The translations under genes were made by a program, and so were the position numbers. From Marinobacter nauticus (GTDB taxonomy: Bacteria > Pseudomonadota > Gammaproteobacteria > Enterobacterales > Shewanellaceae), in assembly GCF_019801015.1 (NCBI RefSeq), contig NZ_JAHVJZ010000006.1, positions 207,251 through 271,250 of the forward strand: a stretch of DNA of 64,000 bases, in the 5' to 3' direction. The notes under the pieces were generated by a model, which was not told the origin of the DNA, searched no databases, and was given only the letters and a program-made list of their open reading frames with translations. Positions within the stretch are counted from its first letter, which is position 1; each line of letters begins with the position of its first letter. Shown here one piece after another: positions 1 through 12,124 of the stretch.

Positions 1-1
1 C

Positions 2-334
2 CAGGGACACTACGTCGCTTCCGGCCTGATCAACGGTCATGAGGTGGTGATGATGGTGGACACCGGCGCCACCCGAATCTCGATTCCGGAATCCGTGGCG
101 CAACGGTTGTCACTGCCGAAGGGCCAGCCCTATCCGGTGGAGACGGCCAACGGAACGGTTACCGTCTGGCACACCCGAATCGACCGACTCTCCATTGGTG
201 CCCTGACATTGTATGATTTGGACGCCAACATTAATCCCGGCCTCGGGGACAGCACCATTCTGCTCGGCATGAACGCCCTGAAGGATTTGGAGCTGGTCCA
301 GCGGGGGGACACTCTCACGTTAAGGAAGTACTGA
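2..334 (+). CDS. retropepsin-like aspartic protease (clan AA, TIGR02281-like), 3' part
   Basis: The reading frame is open from base 2, so the 5' end lies outside the window; 110 residues are visible. Near the start is the signature of single-domain retropepsin-like aspartic proteases, VDTGAT at visible residues 19-24, where the Asp would be catalytic after dimerisation. Near the end is the hydrophobic-Gly motif LLGMNAL, which normally packs behind the active site. This is the arrangement of the bacterial TIGR02281 proteins, usually anchored by an N-terminal membrane segment that is not visible here. The stop lies 6 bases before nadC, so the two are probably co-transcribed. Substrate and role are unknown for the family. 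The fold call is fairly sure, the function is not. Confidence 0.8.
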   Translation, partial: QGHYVASGLINGHEVVMMVDTGATRISIPESVAQRLSLPKGQPYPVETANGTVTVWHTRIDRLSIGALTLYDLDANINPGLGDSTILLGMNALKDLELVQRGDTLTLRKY

Positions 335-1198
<864 letters not shown>

Positions 1199-1250
1199 CC
1201 ATATTTTCGCCTTGGCCACTTATCCATCAAGTCGTCAATAAATCCACGCA

Positions 1251-1285
1251 CAGCGTCGTCAAATTGGCGGCGCTGTTTTATTTTT
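1251..1285 (+). terminator. intrinsic terminator after nadC
   Basis: Eight-base stem cagcgtcg (1251-1258) pairing with cggcgctg (1268-1275), with one G-U pair and a 9-base loop, followed by the T-rich run ttttattttt (1276-1285). It separates nadC from pilA. The rest of the nadC-pilA gap (1286-1469) is AT-rich around 1340-1380 and should contain the pilA promoter. I found neither a convincing sigma-54 (GG-N10-GC) nor a strong sigma-70 element there. Confidence 0.75.
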
Positions 1286-1469
1286 GTCACTTTTCACTCC
1301 TAACAACACCACAATTGCCTTTTTGTAGCGGCCTGAACGCATTTGCGCTTTGATCAATAAACAATATGTACTAACTTAGATAACGAGCGGCCTGTGGTGT
1401 GACCCGGTGCTGCCGGGGGACAAAGGCCAGGACTGGCGACCAATGACATTTGCTATGGAGAGACAACCC

Positions 1470-1886
1470 ATGACCCGCCAAGTACGTAAACAACAGGGTT
1501 TCACCCTGATCGAACTGATGATCGTAGTAGCCATTGTCGGCATTCTGGCGGCTGTGGCCCTGCCGGCGTACAACAACTACGTGAAAAAGTCCCGTTTTGC
1601 TGAGATCAATGCCGTTGCATCTGGCTTCAAGGTTTCCGTATTGGAGTGCTACCACAACCTTGGAACTTTTGCTGGATGCGACGCCGGTGCCGAAGGTATC
1701 CCGGCCCTGCCATCCGCAACTGATAATTTCACTCAAACCGGCTCTAGCGTTGATGAAGGTGTAATTACTCTGGTCGGCACTACGGCTGCTGGCGGCTGGA
1801 CCACCATTCTGACTCCAACAGCGGCAGGTGGTTCTGTTACATGGGCTCAAACCGGGTCCTGTGAAGCTGCCAATGCATGTAAATAA
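1470..1886 (+). CDS. pilA: type IV major pilin (type IVa)
   Basis: Major structural subunit of the type IV pilus. Start chosen at ATG 1470 because a GGAG lies at 1456-1459 and because this gives a short basic leader ending in Gly just before the methylated Phe: cleavage expected at QQG^FTLIELM by PilD, with Glu5 of the mature protein present. The mature N-terminus is the usual hydrophobic helix (FTLIELMIVVAIVGILAAVA). The globular part has four cysteines, one pair near LECYHNLGTFAGC and one pair at the very C-terminus (SCEAANAC), the latter likely forming the D-region loop. 138 residues. A strong terminator follows directly. The 3' part has lower GC than the conserved 5' part, as expected for a diversifying surface protein. 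Confidence 0.95.
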   Translation: MTRQVRKQQGFTLIELMIVVAIVGILAAVALPAYNNYVKKSRFAEINAVASGFKVSVLECYHNLGTFAGCDAGAEGIPALPSATDNFTQTGSSVDEGVITLVGTTAAGGWTTILTPTAAGGSVTWAQTGSCEAANACK

Positions 1887-1893
1887 TTCGATA

Positions 1894-1933
1894 AACAGAG
1901 CGGCCCACCGGGGCCGCTCTGTTGTTTATTTTT
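1894..1933 (+). terminator. intrinsic terminator between pilA and pilB
   Basis: Perfect 12-base stem aacagagcggcc (1894-1905) / ggccgctctgtt (1912-1923), 6-base loop, then tgtttatttttt. The T-run ends only a few bases before the probable pilB start codon at 1937, so it would make pilA transcripts far more abundant than pilBCD, with pilB reached by read-through or by a promoter inside pilA. Confidence 0.9.
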
Positions 1934-1936
1934 TAT

Positions 1937-3523
1937 ATGAATGACAAGAACTCGACTTATCTCCCTGCCGATAAAGAGCATCCCAAAAGCTTTTCCTCAT
2001 CAGGGTTTGGCATCCCCTCATTTGATATCAGCCAACTGAGTTTAGATTCCATTCCCGAATATATTCTCAACCTAAAACTGATTGAGAAGCACCGCGCTGT
2101 CCCGGTTTCTGTTCGCGACAATAGGTTGGTTATTGCCACCTCAGATCCTGATAACATCAGTATTCTCGAAGAGTTTCAGTTTAACCTCGGCCTTCATGCG
2201 GAATCGATTGTTGTTAATGCCGAGGCACTTGATTTAGTCATAAGCAAACTCCTAGAGGAAGACCTGGATCAGCTTGCACTAACAGAGGAAGATCAAGATC
2301 TCTTGGCAGGAGTTGATGCTGTCGAGGAAAAACCCCAAGACTATAATGAGTCATCAGACGATGCCCCCATCGTCGTTTTCCTTAATAAAATCATGACGGA
2401 AGCCATTCGAAAAGGCGCTTCCGATCTGCATTTTGAACCCTATGAAAATGAATATCGGATCCGCTTTCGTATCGATGGCATGCTGCATACCGTCAATACC
2501 CCTCCGGTCAGCTTAGGGCCCCGTATTGCCGCCCGCATTAAGGTGATGTCCAAGCTGGATCTGGCCGAGCGACGCCTGCCTCAGGACGGCCGCATTAAGC
2601 TGAAGGTCGGTCAGAAAACCATGATCGACTTCCGGGTGTCCACCCTGCCCACCCTCTATGGGGAAAAGGTGGTGATGCGGATCCTGGATTCCTCCGCCGC
2701 CAAACTGAATATCGATATTCTGGGCTTCAGCGACGAGCAGAAAGCGCTGTATCAGGCCAACCTGGCCCGTCCCCAGGGGATGATTCTGGTTACCGGTCCC
2801 ACCGGTTCCGGTAAGACGGTTTCCCTCTATACCGGCCTCAATATCCTCAATACCGAAGAGCGCAATATCTCCACCGCCGAGGATCCGGTGGAGATCAACC
2901 TGCCAGGCATCAACCAGGTGCAGATCCACCCGAAAGCGGGCCTGACCTTTGCCTCCGCCCTGCGCGCTTTTTTGCGGCAGGATCCGGACATCGTGATGGT
3001 GGGTGAAATCCGGGATCTGGAGACCGCCGAGATTGCGGTAAAAGCGGCACAAACCGGCCACCTGGTGCTGTCGACCCTGCACACCAACTCCGCCGCCGAG
3101 ACCCTGACCCGACTGCTCAATATGGGCGTACCCGCCTACAACATTGCCAGTTCGGTCAATCTGATTATGGCCCAGCGCCTGTGCCGTAAGCTTTGCCCCA
3201 AATGCAAAGAACCGGAATCGATCCCCCAGGAAGAGCTAGTGCGTGAGGGCTTCAGCTATGAGCAGCTGGCCAACCGGCCAGTGCTCTACCGAGCGAAAGG
3301 CTGCGAGCACTGCACCGATGGCTATAAGGGCCGGGTCGGCCTCTATGAACTATTACCAATGAAGAAAGAGATTGCCGACAGCATTATGGCTGGTGCTTCC
3401 TCAATCGAACTGGAAGCACAAGCAACTGCAGCTGGCATGGTTAGTCTGCGCCGTTCTGGCCTACAAAAAGTGCTGGATGGCATCACATCACTTTCAGAAG
3501 TGAATCGGGTCACCAACCATTAA
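1937..3523 (+). CDS. pilB: type IV pilus assembly ATPase PilB
   Basis: Cytoplasmic hexameric ATPase that drives pilus extension. An N-terminal PilB/GspE-N domain (about residues 20-110) precedes the ATPase core. Walker A GPTGSGKT is at 287-294, Walker B region [10 protein letters not shown] at about 351-360, and the His-box region [17 protein letters not shown] follows. Two Cys pairs (Cys420/Cys423 and Cys456/Cys459) form the zinc site of extension ATPases. With start at ATG 1937 the protein has 528 residues, short for PilB (about 560-570), the difference being at the N-terminus. No Shine-Dalgarno sequence precedes this ATG, which sits in the terminator's T-tract; a TTG at 1922 in the same frame is the only upstream alternative. 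The first 520 bases and last 180 bases have clearly lower GC than the middle. Confidence 0.95.
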   Translation: MNDKNSTYLPADKEHPKSFSSSGFGIPSFDISQLSLDSIPEYILNLKLIEKHRAVPVSVRDNRLVIATSDPDNISILEEFQFNLGLHAESIVVNAEALDLVISKLLEEDLDQLALTEEDQDLLAGVDAVEEKPQDYNESSDDAPIVVFLNKIMTEAIRKGASDLHFEPYENEYRIRFRIDGMLHTVNTPPVSLGPRIAARIKVMSKLDLAERRLPQDGRIKLKVGQKTMIDFRVSTLPTLYGEKVVMRILDSSAAKLNIDILGFSDEQKALYQANLARPQGMILVTGPTGSGKTVSLYTGLNILNTEERNISTAEDPVEINLPGINQVQIHPKAGLTFASALRAFLRQDPDIVMVGEIRDLETAEIAVKAAQTGHLVLSTLHTNSAAETLTRLLNMGVPAYNIASSVNLIMAQRLCRKLCPKCKEPESIPQEELVREGFSYEQLANRPVLYRAKGCEHCTDGYKGRVGLYELLPMKKEIADSIMAGASSIELEAQATAAGMVSLRRSGLQKVLDGITSLSEVNRVTNH

Positions 3524-3553
3524 TCGCTCTTTCAACTCAGGGAGGAGTTGTCA

Positions 3554-4798
3554 ATGCCCACCGCCACCGCTACCAGCCGAAGAGGCGCCACGCTTGAACA
3601 GGAAAACTACCTATGGAAGGGCAAAAACAGCAAAGGCAAGCCTGTAAGCGGGGAGCTTCGGGGCCAAAGCAGCGCCGAAATTAAGGTTCTCCTTCGTAAG
3701 CAGGGCGTTACCCCTCTCAACGTCAAAAAGAAACCCAAGTCGTTGTTTGAGAGAAAAAAGAAGGTCAAGGCAGCCGATATTGCGGTAATCACTCGACAGG
3801 TTGCCACCATGCTGCTGGCGGGGGTGCCTCTCATCACGGCCCTTGAGATGGTGGGAAAGGGCCATGAAAATGAATCTGTGCGTAAGCTTCTTGCTACTAT
3901 TTTGCAGGAAGTTCAGTCGGGCACTCCATTATCCAAAGCATTACGACCTCACCGAACCCATTTCGATGACCTTTACTGCGATCTTGTTGCTGCCGGTGAG
4001 GCGTCAGGCACCCTTGACACTGTCTTCGACAGGATTGCTACCTATCGCGAAAAAGCGGAGGCCCTAAAGTCGAAAATTAAGAAGGCGATGTTCTATCCAA
4101 TCGCAGTAGTCTGTGTCGCCATTCTAGTTACCGTTATTCTTTTGTTATTTGTTGTCCCTCAGTTTGAAGCCATCTTTAGTGACTTTGGTGCCGACCTTCC
4201 ACTATTTACTCAGATGGTTGTAAACCTTTCTCGATTCTTGCAGGAATCGTGGTACTACTTCTTTGCCATGCTTACTGTAGCTATTTGGTTTTTTATCAGA
4301 ACTCACCGTAATTCCCAAAAGTTCAGAGATAAATTCGATCGTTTTTTGTTAAAAATTCCGGCCATTGGGCCCATTCTTCACAAAGCAGCTCTCGCCCGCT
4401 TTGCCCGCACCCTGGCAACTACCTTTGCCGCAGGCGTTCCGCTGGTCGAAGGGTTGGAGTCCTCAGCCGGCGCCTCCGGTAACGCCCTCTATCGGGAGGC
4501 CATTACCAATGTTCGGGAAGAGGTGATTGCCGGCCTGCAGATGAATACCGCCATGCGCACCACCGGTGTATTCCCTGATATGCTCACTCAAATGGTGATG
4601 ATTGGTGAAGAGTCCGGTTCGCTGGACGATATGCTCAATAAGGTCGCCAATATCTATGAGATGGAAGTGGATGACGCGGTTGATGGCCTCTCTACCCTGA
4701 TTGAACCCATGTTGATGCTGGTAATTGGCATCATTGTTGGGGGGCTGGTGGTGGCGATGTATCTGCCGATCTTCCAATTGGGCAACGTGGTCGGATAG
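3554..4798 (+). CDS. pilC: type IV pilus inner-membrane platform protein PilC
   Basis: Polytopic inner-membrane protein that couples the PilB motor to pilin insertion. Start at ATG 3554 fits an excellent ribosome site GGAGGAG at 3541-3547, giving 414 residues; a TTG two codons upstream is less likely. Two GspF/T2SSF domains are visible, about 70-190 and 275-395, each followed by membrane segments (about 177-203, about 225-245, and the C-terminal LMLVIGIIVGGLVVAMYLPI). The typical LARFARTLATTFAAGVPLVE stretch opens the second repeat. Bases about 3840-4370 are AT-richer with different codon choice, then composition returns sharply to the GC-rich norm. Confidence 0.96.
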   Translation: MPTATATSRRGATLEQENYLWKGKNSKGKPVSGELRGQSSAEIKVLLRKQGVTPLNVKKKPKSLFERKKKVKAADIAVITRQVATMLLAGVPLITALEMVGKGHENESVRKLLATILQEVQSGTPLSKALRPHRTHFDDLYCDLVAAGEASGTLDTVFDRIATYREKAEALKSKIKKAMFYPIAVVCVAILVTVILLLFVVPQFEAIFSDFGADLPLFTQMVVNLSRFLQESWYYFFAMLTVAIWFFIRTHRNSQKFRDKFDRFLLKIPAIGPILHKAALARFARTLATTFAAGVPLVEGLESSAGASGNALYREAITNVREEVIAGLQMNTAMRTTGVFPDMLTQMVMIGEESGSLDDMLNKVANIYEMEVDDAVDGLSTLIEPMLMLVIGIIVGGLVVAMYLPIFQLGNVVG

Positions 4799-4832
4799 GA
4801 TCCGGGTATTACTCGACTTTTCTGGGCCCCCG

Positions 4833-5714
4833 ATGACGCATTGGATCGCGCTGTTTGATCACTATCCCTGGCTGTTTTTGCTGCTTGTCGCTGCCCTGGG
4901 TTTGATCCTGGGCAGCTTTCTCAATGTGGTGATCCACCGCATGCCGCTGATGATGGAAAGGGAGTGGCAACTGGAGTGCGCCGAAGCGCTGGCGCAACCG
5001 GCCCCCGCCTCCACCCTGCCCGAGCGTTTCAACCTGATGGTGCCCGGCTCTGCCTGCCCCAAGTGCGGCACCGCCATCCCCATCTGGCACAACATTCCGG
5101 TGCTCAGCTACCTGCTGCTGAAAGGCCGCTGCCATCACTGCCAGGCCCCCATTTCGGCACGCTATCCCACGGTAGAGCTGTTGACCGGCCTCGCCTCGCT
5201 GTTTCTGGCCTGGCACTTTGGCCCCACCACACAGTTTCTGGCGGCCTGGGTACTGACCCTGGGCCTGATCAGCCTCGCCGCCATCGACTTTGACACCATG
5301 CTGTTGCCGGACCAAATCACCCTGCCTATGCTGTGGCTGGGTCTGCTGGTTAACGTCAGCGGTCTGTTTGTCCCCCTTGAGCAGGCGGTGATCGGCGCGG
5401 CGGCTGGCTATCTCTCTCTCTGGTCGCTGTTCCACCTGTTCCGGCTGCTGACCGGCAAGGAGGGCATGGGCTATGGCGACTTCAAACTGCTGGCACTGTT
5501 TGGTGCCTGGTTTGGCTATACCGCGCTGCTGCCGGTAATTCTGATCGCGTCATTGGGCGGTGCGGTTGTCGGCGTCGCCCTGATGGCCAGCGGCAAGCTG
5601 GGCCGGGATAACCCCATGCCTTTTGGCCCCTGGATTGCACTGGGCGGGTGGCTTTACCTGATCTGGGGAAATGACTTAGTCAGCTGGTATCTGCACCGCG
5701 TGGTGGGCTTATGA
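4833..5714 (+). CDS. pilD: type IV prepilin peptidase / N-methyltransferase PilD
   Basis: Bifunctional inner-membrane aspartic protease that cleaves the PilA leader and N-methylates the new N-terminus, also serving type II secretion pseudopilins. Start at ATG 4833 gives 293 residues and the expected N-terminal membrane helix with the GSFLNVVIHRMP motif. The two CxxC pairs of the cytoplasmic zinc loop are present (CPKCGT and CHHC). The two catalytic Asp motifs are present (AAIDFDTMLLPD and GYGDFK). 34 bases after pilC, with a weak ribosome site (ggg before the ATG). Its last 4 bases overlap coaE (ATGA). Confidence 0.96.
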   Translation: MTHWIALFDHYPWLFLLLVAALGLILGSFLNVVIHRMPLMMEREWQLECAEALAQPAPASTLPERFNLMVPGSACPKCGTAIPIWHNIPVLSYLLLKGRCHHCQAPISARYPTVELLTGLASLFLAWHFGPTTQFLAAWVLTLGLISLAAIDFDTMLLPDQITLPMLWLGLLVNVSGLFVPLEQAVIGAAAGYLSLWSLFHLFRLLTGKEGMGYGDFKLLALFGAWFGYTALLPVILIASLGGAVVGVALMASGKLGRDNPMPFGPWIALGGWLYLIWGNDLVSWYLHRVVGL

Positions 5715-6334
5715 GCCAGTACATTGTTGGCCTGACTGGCGGTATCGGCTCCGGCAAGTCCCAGGTCAGCGCCCTGTTTGAGCAACTGGATGTCAGCGTT
5801 ATCGACGCCGACATTATTGCCCGCGAAGTGGTGGCTCCAGGCTCCGCCGGACTGGCGGCCATCGTTGACCACTTTGGTGCTGACATCCTGACCCAAGCCG
5901 GAGAGCTGGATCGCACCGCACTGCGTGAGCGGGTGTTTAATGATGAGGCAGAGCGCCAATGGCTGAACGCCCTGACCCACCCGCTGATCCGCCAGACCAT
6001 GATCACACAGTGCCAGGCCGCCCCCGGTGATTACGCCTTGATGGTGGTCCCCCTGATGGTGGAAAATGGCCTGCATACTCTGGTGGATCGCCTGCTGGTG
6101 GTCGATGTGCCCGAACAGCAGCAGCGTGACCGAACTGCAGCGCGGGATAACAGCCAGGGTTCCGAAGTGGATAAGATCATCGCCAGACAGGCCTCCCGTG
6201 ACGCCCGTTTGGCCGTTGCCGATGACGTTATCGACAACAGCGGCCCCATTGAGGCGCTGGCCCCTCAGGTGCAACGTCTGCACCAACACTACCTGACTTT
6301 GGCGAGGAACCACTCCAGTGCTTCTGGTTTATGA
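5711..6334 (+). CDS. coaE: dephospho-CoA kinase
   Basis: Phosphorylates the ribose 3'-OH of dephospho-CoA, the last step of coenzyme A synthesis. P-loop GLTGGIGSGKS at residues 7-17, then DADIIAREVV and the lid/CoA region HPLIRQ; 207 residues, normal for the family. Translationally coupled to pilD by an ATGA overlap and overlapping zapD by 17 bases, the conserved pilD-coaE-zapD-yacG order of gammaproteobacteria. Confidence 0.97.
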   Translation: MSQYIVGLTGGIGSGKSQVSALFEQLDVSVIDADIIAREVVAPGSAGLAAIVDHFGADILTQAGELDRTALRERVFNDEAERQWLNALTHPLIRQTMITQCQAAPGDYALMVVPLMVENGLHTLVDRLLVVDVPEQQQRDRTAARDNSQGSEVDKIIARQASRDARLAVADDVIDNSGPIEALAPQVQRLHQHYLTLARNHSSASGL

Positions 6335-7067
6335 ACAACCCCTAAACGAAAAAATTCGCAATTACCTGCGAATTGAAACCGTTGCTGCCCAGGTGGATGC
6401 TCACAGCCAATTTAACCACCCGGGGGCTGAACTGGCGTTTTTTCGCAGCCTCTTTGAGCTGATTGAGCTGATGGAGCGCGCCGATCTTCGCAGTGATATT
6501 CTGAAGGATCTGGAACGCCATCAGGGTCAGATTGCACTGTGGCGCCAGTCAGACAGCGTCGATCAAACTCAGCTGGATGCGCTGGAAACCCAATTTAAGG
6601 CGCTGCATCAGCGACTGCACAGCCAATCCCGTCCCGGGCAGCAGCTGAAGACCGACCGCTTTCTCGGCGCTCTGCGCCAGCGGATGAACATCCCCGGTGG
6701 CTACGGCAACTTCGACCTGCCCCAGCTGCACTACTGGCAGGCCCAGCCTGCTGACGAGAAAGTGCAGGAAGCCTCACAATGGCGTAAGGAGCTGGCCCCC
6801 ATGGTGGACAGTATCCGGTTACTGCTGACCATGCTGCGGGAAACCGCCCGCTGGGGTGACCAGATGGCGATGAACGGCTGCTATCAGGAAACCTGTGAGC
6901 AGGGCCTGGAACTGCTGCGTGTGCAAATCAAGCAGGAGTATGGTGTCTACCCCACCATCAGCGCACACCGCCACCGCTTTACCATTCACCTGATCAACTA
7001 TGAGAGCGGCAAGGCCGACAACCGCAATCTGCCACTGCGCCTGTCCCTCTCGATGGAACCGAAATGA
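6318..7067 (+). CDS. zapD: cell division protein ZapD (Z-ring bundling factor)
   Basis: Cytoplasmic protein that crosslinks FtsZ filaments. The start of the protein ([16 protein letters not shown]) closely resembles the ZapD N-terminus known from E. coli. The only start codon that keeps this segment is GTG 6318, inside the end of coaE. 249 residues, mainly alpha-helical in the first half (about 1-115) with a beta-rich C-terminal half ending in [12 protein letters not shown]. Ends with an ATGA overlap with yacG. Confidence 0.95.
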   Translation: MLLVYEQPLNEKIRNYLRIETVAAQVDAHSQFNHPGAELAFFRSLFELIELMERADLRSDILKDLERHQGQIALWRQSDSVDQTQLDALETQFKALHQRLHSQSRPGQQLKTDRFLGALRQRMNIPGGYGNFDLPQLHYWQAQPADEKVQEASQWRKELAPMVDSIRLLLTMLRETARWGDQMAMNGCYQETCEQGLELLRVQIKQEYGVYPTISAHRHRFTIHLINYESGKADNRNLPLRLSLSMEPK

Positions 7068-7282
7068 CCCTGAAAGTCGAATGCCCCACCTGTCAGGCCG
7101 AAGTGACCTGGGACGAACAGCACCCCTTCCGCCCCTTCTGCAGTGAGCGCTGCAAACTGATCGATCTGGGCGAATGGTCGGAAGAGCGCCATGCGATTCC
7201 CGGTAAAACCGAGCTCCCGGATGAGTTCGATATCAGCGAGCCGGACTTTTTCCTTCAGGACGATGAAGAGCAGGACAGCTAA
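7064..7282 (+). CDS. yacG: DNA gyrase inhibitor / zinc-binding protein YacG
   Basis: Small 72-residue zinc protein. Four cysteines in the pattern CPTC...FCSERC (about residues 6-9 and 26-30) bind one zinc; the family binds GyrB and blocks DNA binding. The conserved [16 protein letters not shown] stretch follows the zinc site and the tail is acidic. ATGA overlap with zapD; the stop codon directly abuts the next gene. Confidence 0.96.
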   Translation: MTLKVECPTCQAEVTWDEQHPFRPFCSERCKLIDLGEWSEERHAIPGKTELPDEFDISEPDFFLQDDEEQDS

Positions 7283-8971
7283 ATGAGCAATGCGACCAGG
7301 GACGGTCAGCTGAATCCACTGTATCTCAGCTCCTGGGGATTGTTGTGGCTTTTGGCTATGCACTATTTCCAACCCAATGGTGGCGGTATTGCCCTTGGGC
7401 TGGCTTTCAACAGCACCAGTTGGATGGCCTTGTCACTCATATTAGCGTTGGGTGCCTGGCAGATTGCTCGCAAGGGTGCCAGTACACTGACGCCCCTTCA
7501 GCCCGCCAGTGTTTTGTGCCTGATTGCACTGATGCTGCCATTAACGTGGTCTCCGGATCCTTGGGTAGGGCAAACCTATGGCCGCTACCTAGCGCTAATG
7601 GCACTGATGCTGCTGGCATTCATTCATCAGCAGTTTCAGCTCACCTCGGCTCAAAAAGATAATTTCTGGCGCCTCATTATCGCCGCCGGCCTGATCCAGG
7701 CCCTGTTCTGTGTTCTGCTCTATCTCTTTCCAGACTGGCTACCTGCCCTGTTAAAGGGCCATCGGCCATTGGGAATCTTTCAGCACACTAACCCCGCCGC
7801 CACCTTTATCGGCTGCACTATGGCCATTGCGTTTTATCGGCTGCAGCAGCATGAGGCCCACTCACTCTGGCGAAATCTCAGTTGGTTGCTGATTGGTGCC
7901 GGCACCATAGTCCAGGTACTGATTCTCTCCCGTACAGGCGTCGTCGGTACACTGCTGGCCCTGGGAGCGCTCACAGCATTGACTGGCTGGCGACGCAGCA
8001 AACCCCTTTGGGCGACAGTGCTCCTGGCCACCTCGCTCGCAATCCTGCTCCAATTGTCGCAAGGGACAACGCTCAGGGGCCACCTGGATCAAGCGGGGTA
8101 TCGCTCAACGCTGTATGGACTTTCTGTGGAACTCATTCAGGAAAATCCTATCACCGGCGTGGGAATGGGAAGGTTTCAATCCGCCTATATGGAAAAGCAG
8201 GCGCAGCACTACTACGAGGTCAATGATTACCCATACATGATGCTTGCCAGCGATCACCCTCATAACGAGCTGCTGTACTGGGGGGTAGAAGGGGGCATAC
8301 TGCCAATGCTCGCCTTATTCAGCTTCGGCTTGTGGATCAGCGTCCGAGTCTGGCGCCAAGGCAACCTTCATCAAAAAGCGATGTGGCTCTGCCTGTTTCC
8401 CATCTTGCTGCATACCCAAACGGAATTCCCACTCTATCAGTCGGTCCCTCATCTGACCCTGTTCGCCATCCTGATGGCAGAGATGAGTCCAGGTAAAGGC
8501 AAGGCATACACCATACGTGGCAAAGGCATTCTGCGGTTAAGCGCACCGGTCATGGTGCTACTGCTATGGAGCTTTATGCTCAGCAATCTGCACAGCACCT
8601 ACCTTCTGGGCCAATATTTCACCACTAGAGATCCCAGCCATCTGGCGGGCATTGTCAATCCCTTTGGACAAGTGAAAAGCGTAAACACCCTGACCGGGGC
8701 CGCTCTGCTGAATATTGGTACGCCTGCAGCATTAACCCAAGCAGAGGCCTTGGCACAAACGGAAGTCACTCTGCGTCCCTCCATTGGCTCCTACGCTTTG
8801 TGGCTTTCAACACTGCTTCAACAGGGTAAAGCCCAAGAAGCGGAGCAGGTTCGCCAAAAAGCGCATTATCTGTTTGTCGATGCGCCCCAGTTTCAGTCTC
8901 CGCTCAGCCCAGCAGTTTCTGAATCAACGGCGCATTTGCCGCCGGCATCGGCAGCGCGCTCAACTCACTGA
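7283..8971 (+). CDS. PglL/Wzy_C-type O-oligosaccharyltransferase (probable pilin glycosylation ligase)
   Basis: Integral membrane protein of 562 residues with about ten hydrophobic segments in the first 430 residues and a soluble C-terminal part with helical repeat character, the plan of the O-antigen ligase/polymerase superfamily with a Wzy_C-type tail. The periplasmic-loop motif HPHNELLYWGVEGG (about residues 325-338) is the hallmark of PglL-like enzymes, which move a lipid-linked glycan to Ser/Thr of pilins and other exported proteins. Its position at the end of the pilABCD-coaE-zapD-yacG run supports pilin as substrate. Its start abuts the yacG stop. The last 23 codons run antisense into mutT (68-base overlap), so the native C-terminus may have been altered on insertion. 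GC is slightly lower than in the neighbours. An O-antigen polymerase or ligase is the alternative. Confidence 0.8.
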   Translation: MSNATRDGQLNPLYLSSWGLLWLLAMHYFQPNGGGIALGLAFNSTSWMALSLILALGAWQIARKGASTLTPLQPASVLCLIALMLPLTWSPDPWVGQTYGRYLALMALMLLAFIHQQFQLTSAQKDNFWRLIIAAGLIQALFCVLLYLFPDWLPALLKGHRPLGIFQHTNPAATFIGCTMAIAFYRLQQHEAHSLWRNLSWLLIGAGTIVQVLILSRTGVVGTLLALGALTALTGWRRSKPLWATVLLATSLAILLQLSQGTTLRGHLDQAGYRSTLYGLSVELIQENPITGVGMGRFQSAYMEKQAQHYYEVNDYPYMMLASDHPHNELLYWGVEGGILPMLALFSFGLWISVRVWRQGNLHQKAMWLCLFPILLHTQTEFPLYQSVPHLTLFAILMAEMSPGKGKAYTIRGKGILRLSAPVMVLLLWSFMLSNLHSTYLLGQYFTTRDPSHLAGIVNPFGQVKSVNTLTGAALLNIGTPAALTQAEALAQTEVTLRPSIGSYALWLSTLLQQGKAQEAEQVRQKAHYLFVDAPQFQSPLSPAVSESTAHLPPASAARSTH

Positions 8972-9287
8972 GCGGACACCATCGGATGGGGTTGCCTTCG
9001 CGTCCACAGGCTTCCCCATCGGCTTCCGTCACCAGAAACACGTGCAGTTGCACCTGACGGTCACCATAGTCGTGGTTGATGCGCTCAAACAGCGTTGGAT
9101 TGCGCGGCGTTAACCCCACCTCTTCCTGACACTCCCGAATCAGCGCCTGCTCCGGGGTCTCCTCTTGCTCCACTTTTCCCCCCGGAAACTCCCACAAACC
9201 GCCCTGATGCTGCGTTTTATGCCGCTGGGCCACCAACACGTTCCCATTGATCACCACAATGCCAATCGCCACCTGCACCACGCTCAT
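8904..9287 (-). CDS. mutT: 8-oxo-dGTP diphosphatase MutT (Nudix)
   Basis: Hydrolyses 8-oxo-dGTP and so prevents A:T to C:G transversions. The Nudix box GX5EX7REUXEEXGU is complete, from GGKVEQEE through RECQEEVGL. Start set at ATG 9287: upstream on this strand is a good GGGAG, and the protein then begins MSVVQVAIGIVV as in the family; 127 residues. Downstream of secA and its terminator, the conserved secA-mutT order. The 3' end overlaps the convergent oligosaccharyltransferase gene by 68 bases. Confidence 0.95.
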   Translation of the reverse strand: MSVVQVAIGIVVINGNVLVAQRHKTQHQGGLWEFPGGKVEQEETPEQALIRECQEEVGLTPRNPTLFERINHDYGDRQVQLHVFLVTEADGEACGREGNPIRWCPLSELSALPMPAANAPLIQKLLG

Positions 9288-9312
9288 CTCTGTCTCCCTG
9301 TTCGTTGCATAA

Positions 9313-9341
9313 AAAAGGGCGGCCATTCCGGCCGCCCTTTT
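9313..9341 (-). terminator. intrinsic terminator after secA
   Basis: Perfect 12-base stem aaaagggcggcc (9313-9324) / ggccgccctttt (9330-9341) with a 5-base loop. Read on the minus strand it follows the secA stop by 13 bases and runs into a six-T tract. It lies between secA and mutT, so mutT needs read-through or its own promoter. Confidence 0.9.
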
Positions 9342-9354
9342 GTTACCACTGGCC

Positions 9355-12075
<2,721 letters not shown>

Positions 12076-12105
12076 TGCCTTACGTCGCTACTGAATTACG
12101 GCGGA

Positions 12106-12124
12106 CGCCGGCTCAATGCCGGCG
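12106..12124 (-). other. hairpin in the secA leader
   Basis: Perfect 7-base GC stem cgccggc / gccggcg around a 5-base loop, centred about 40 bases before the secA start codon. No T-run follows, so it is not a terminator. It could be a structured mRNA leader that tunes secA translation; that is inference. Confidence 0.45.

Noticed and set aside
1286..1469. Sigma-54 promoter for pilA
   Set aside because: I looked for GG-N10-GC spacing; candidate GG/GC pairs are 7, 11 or 13 bases apart, so no valid -24/-12 element.
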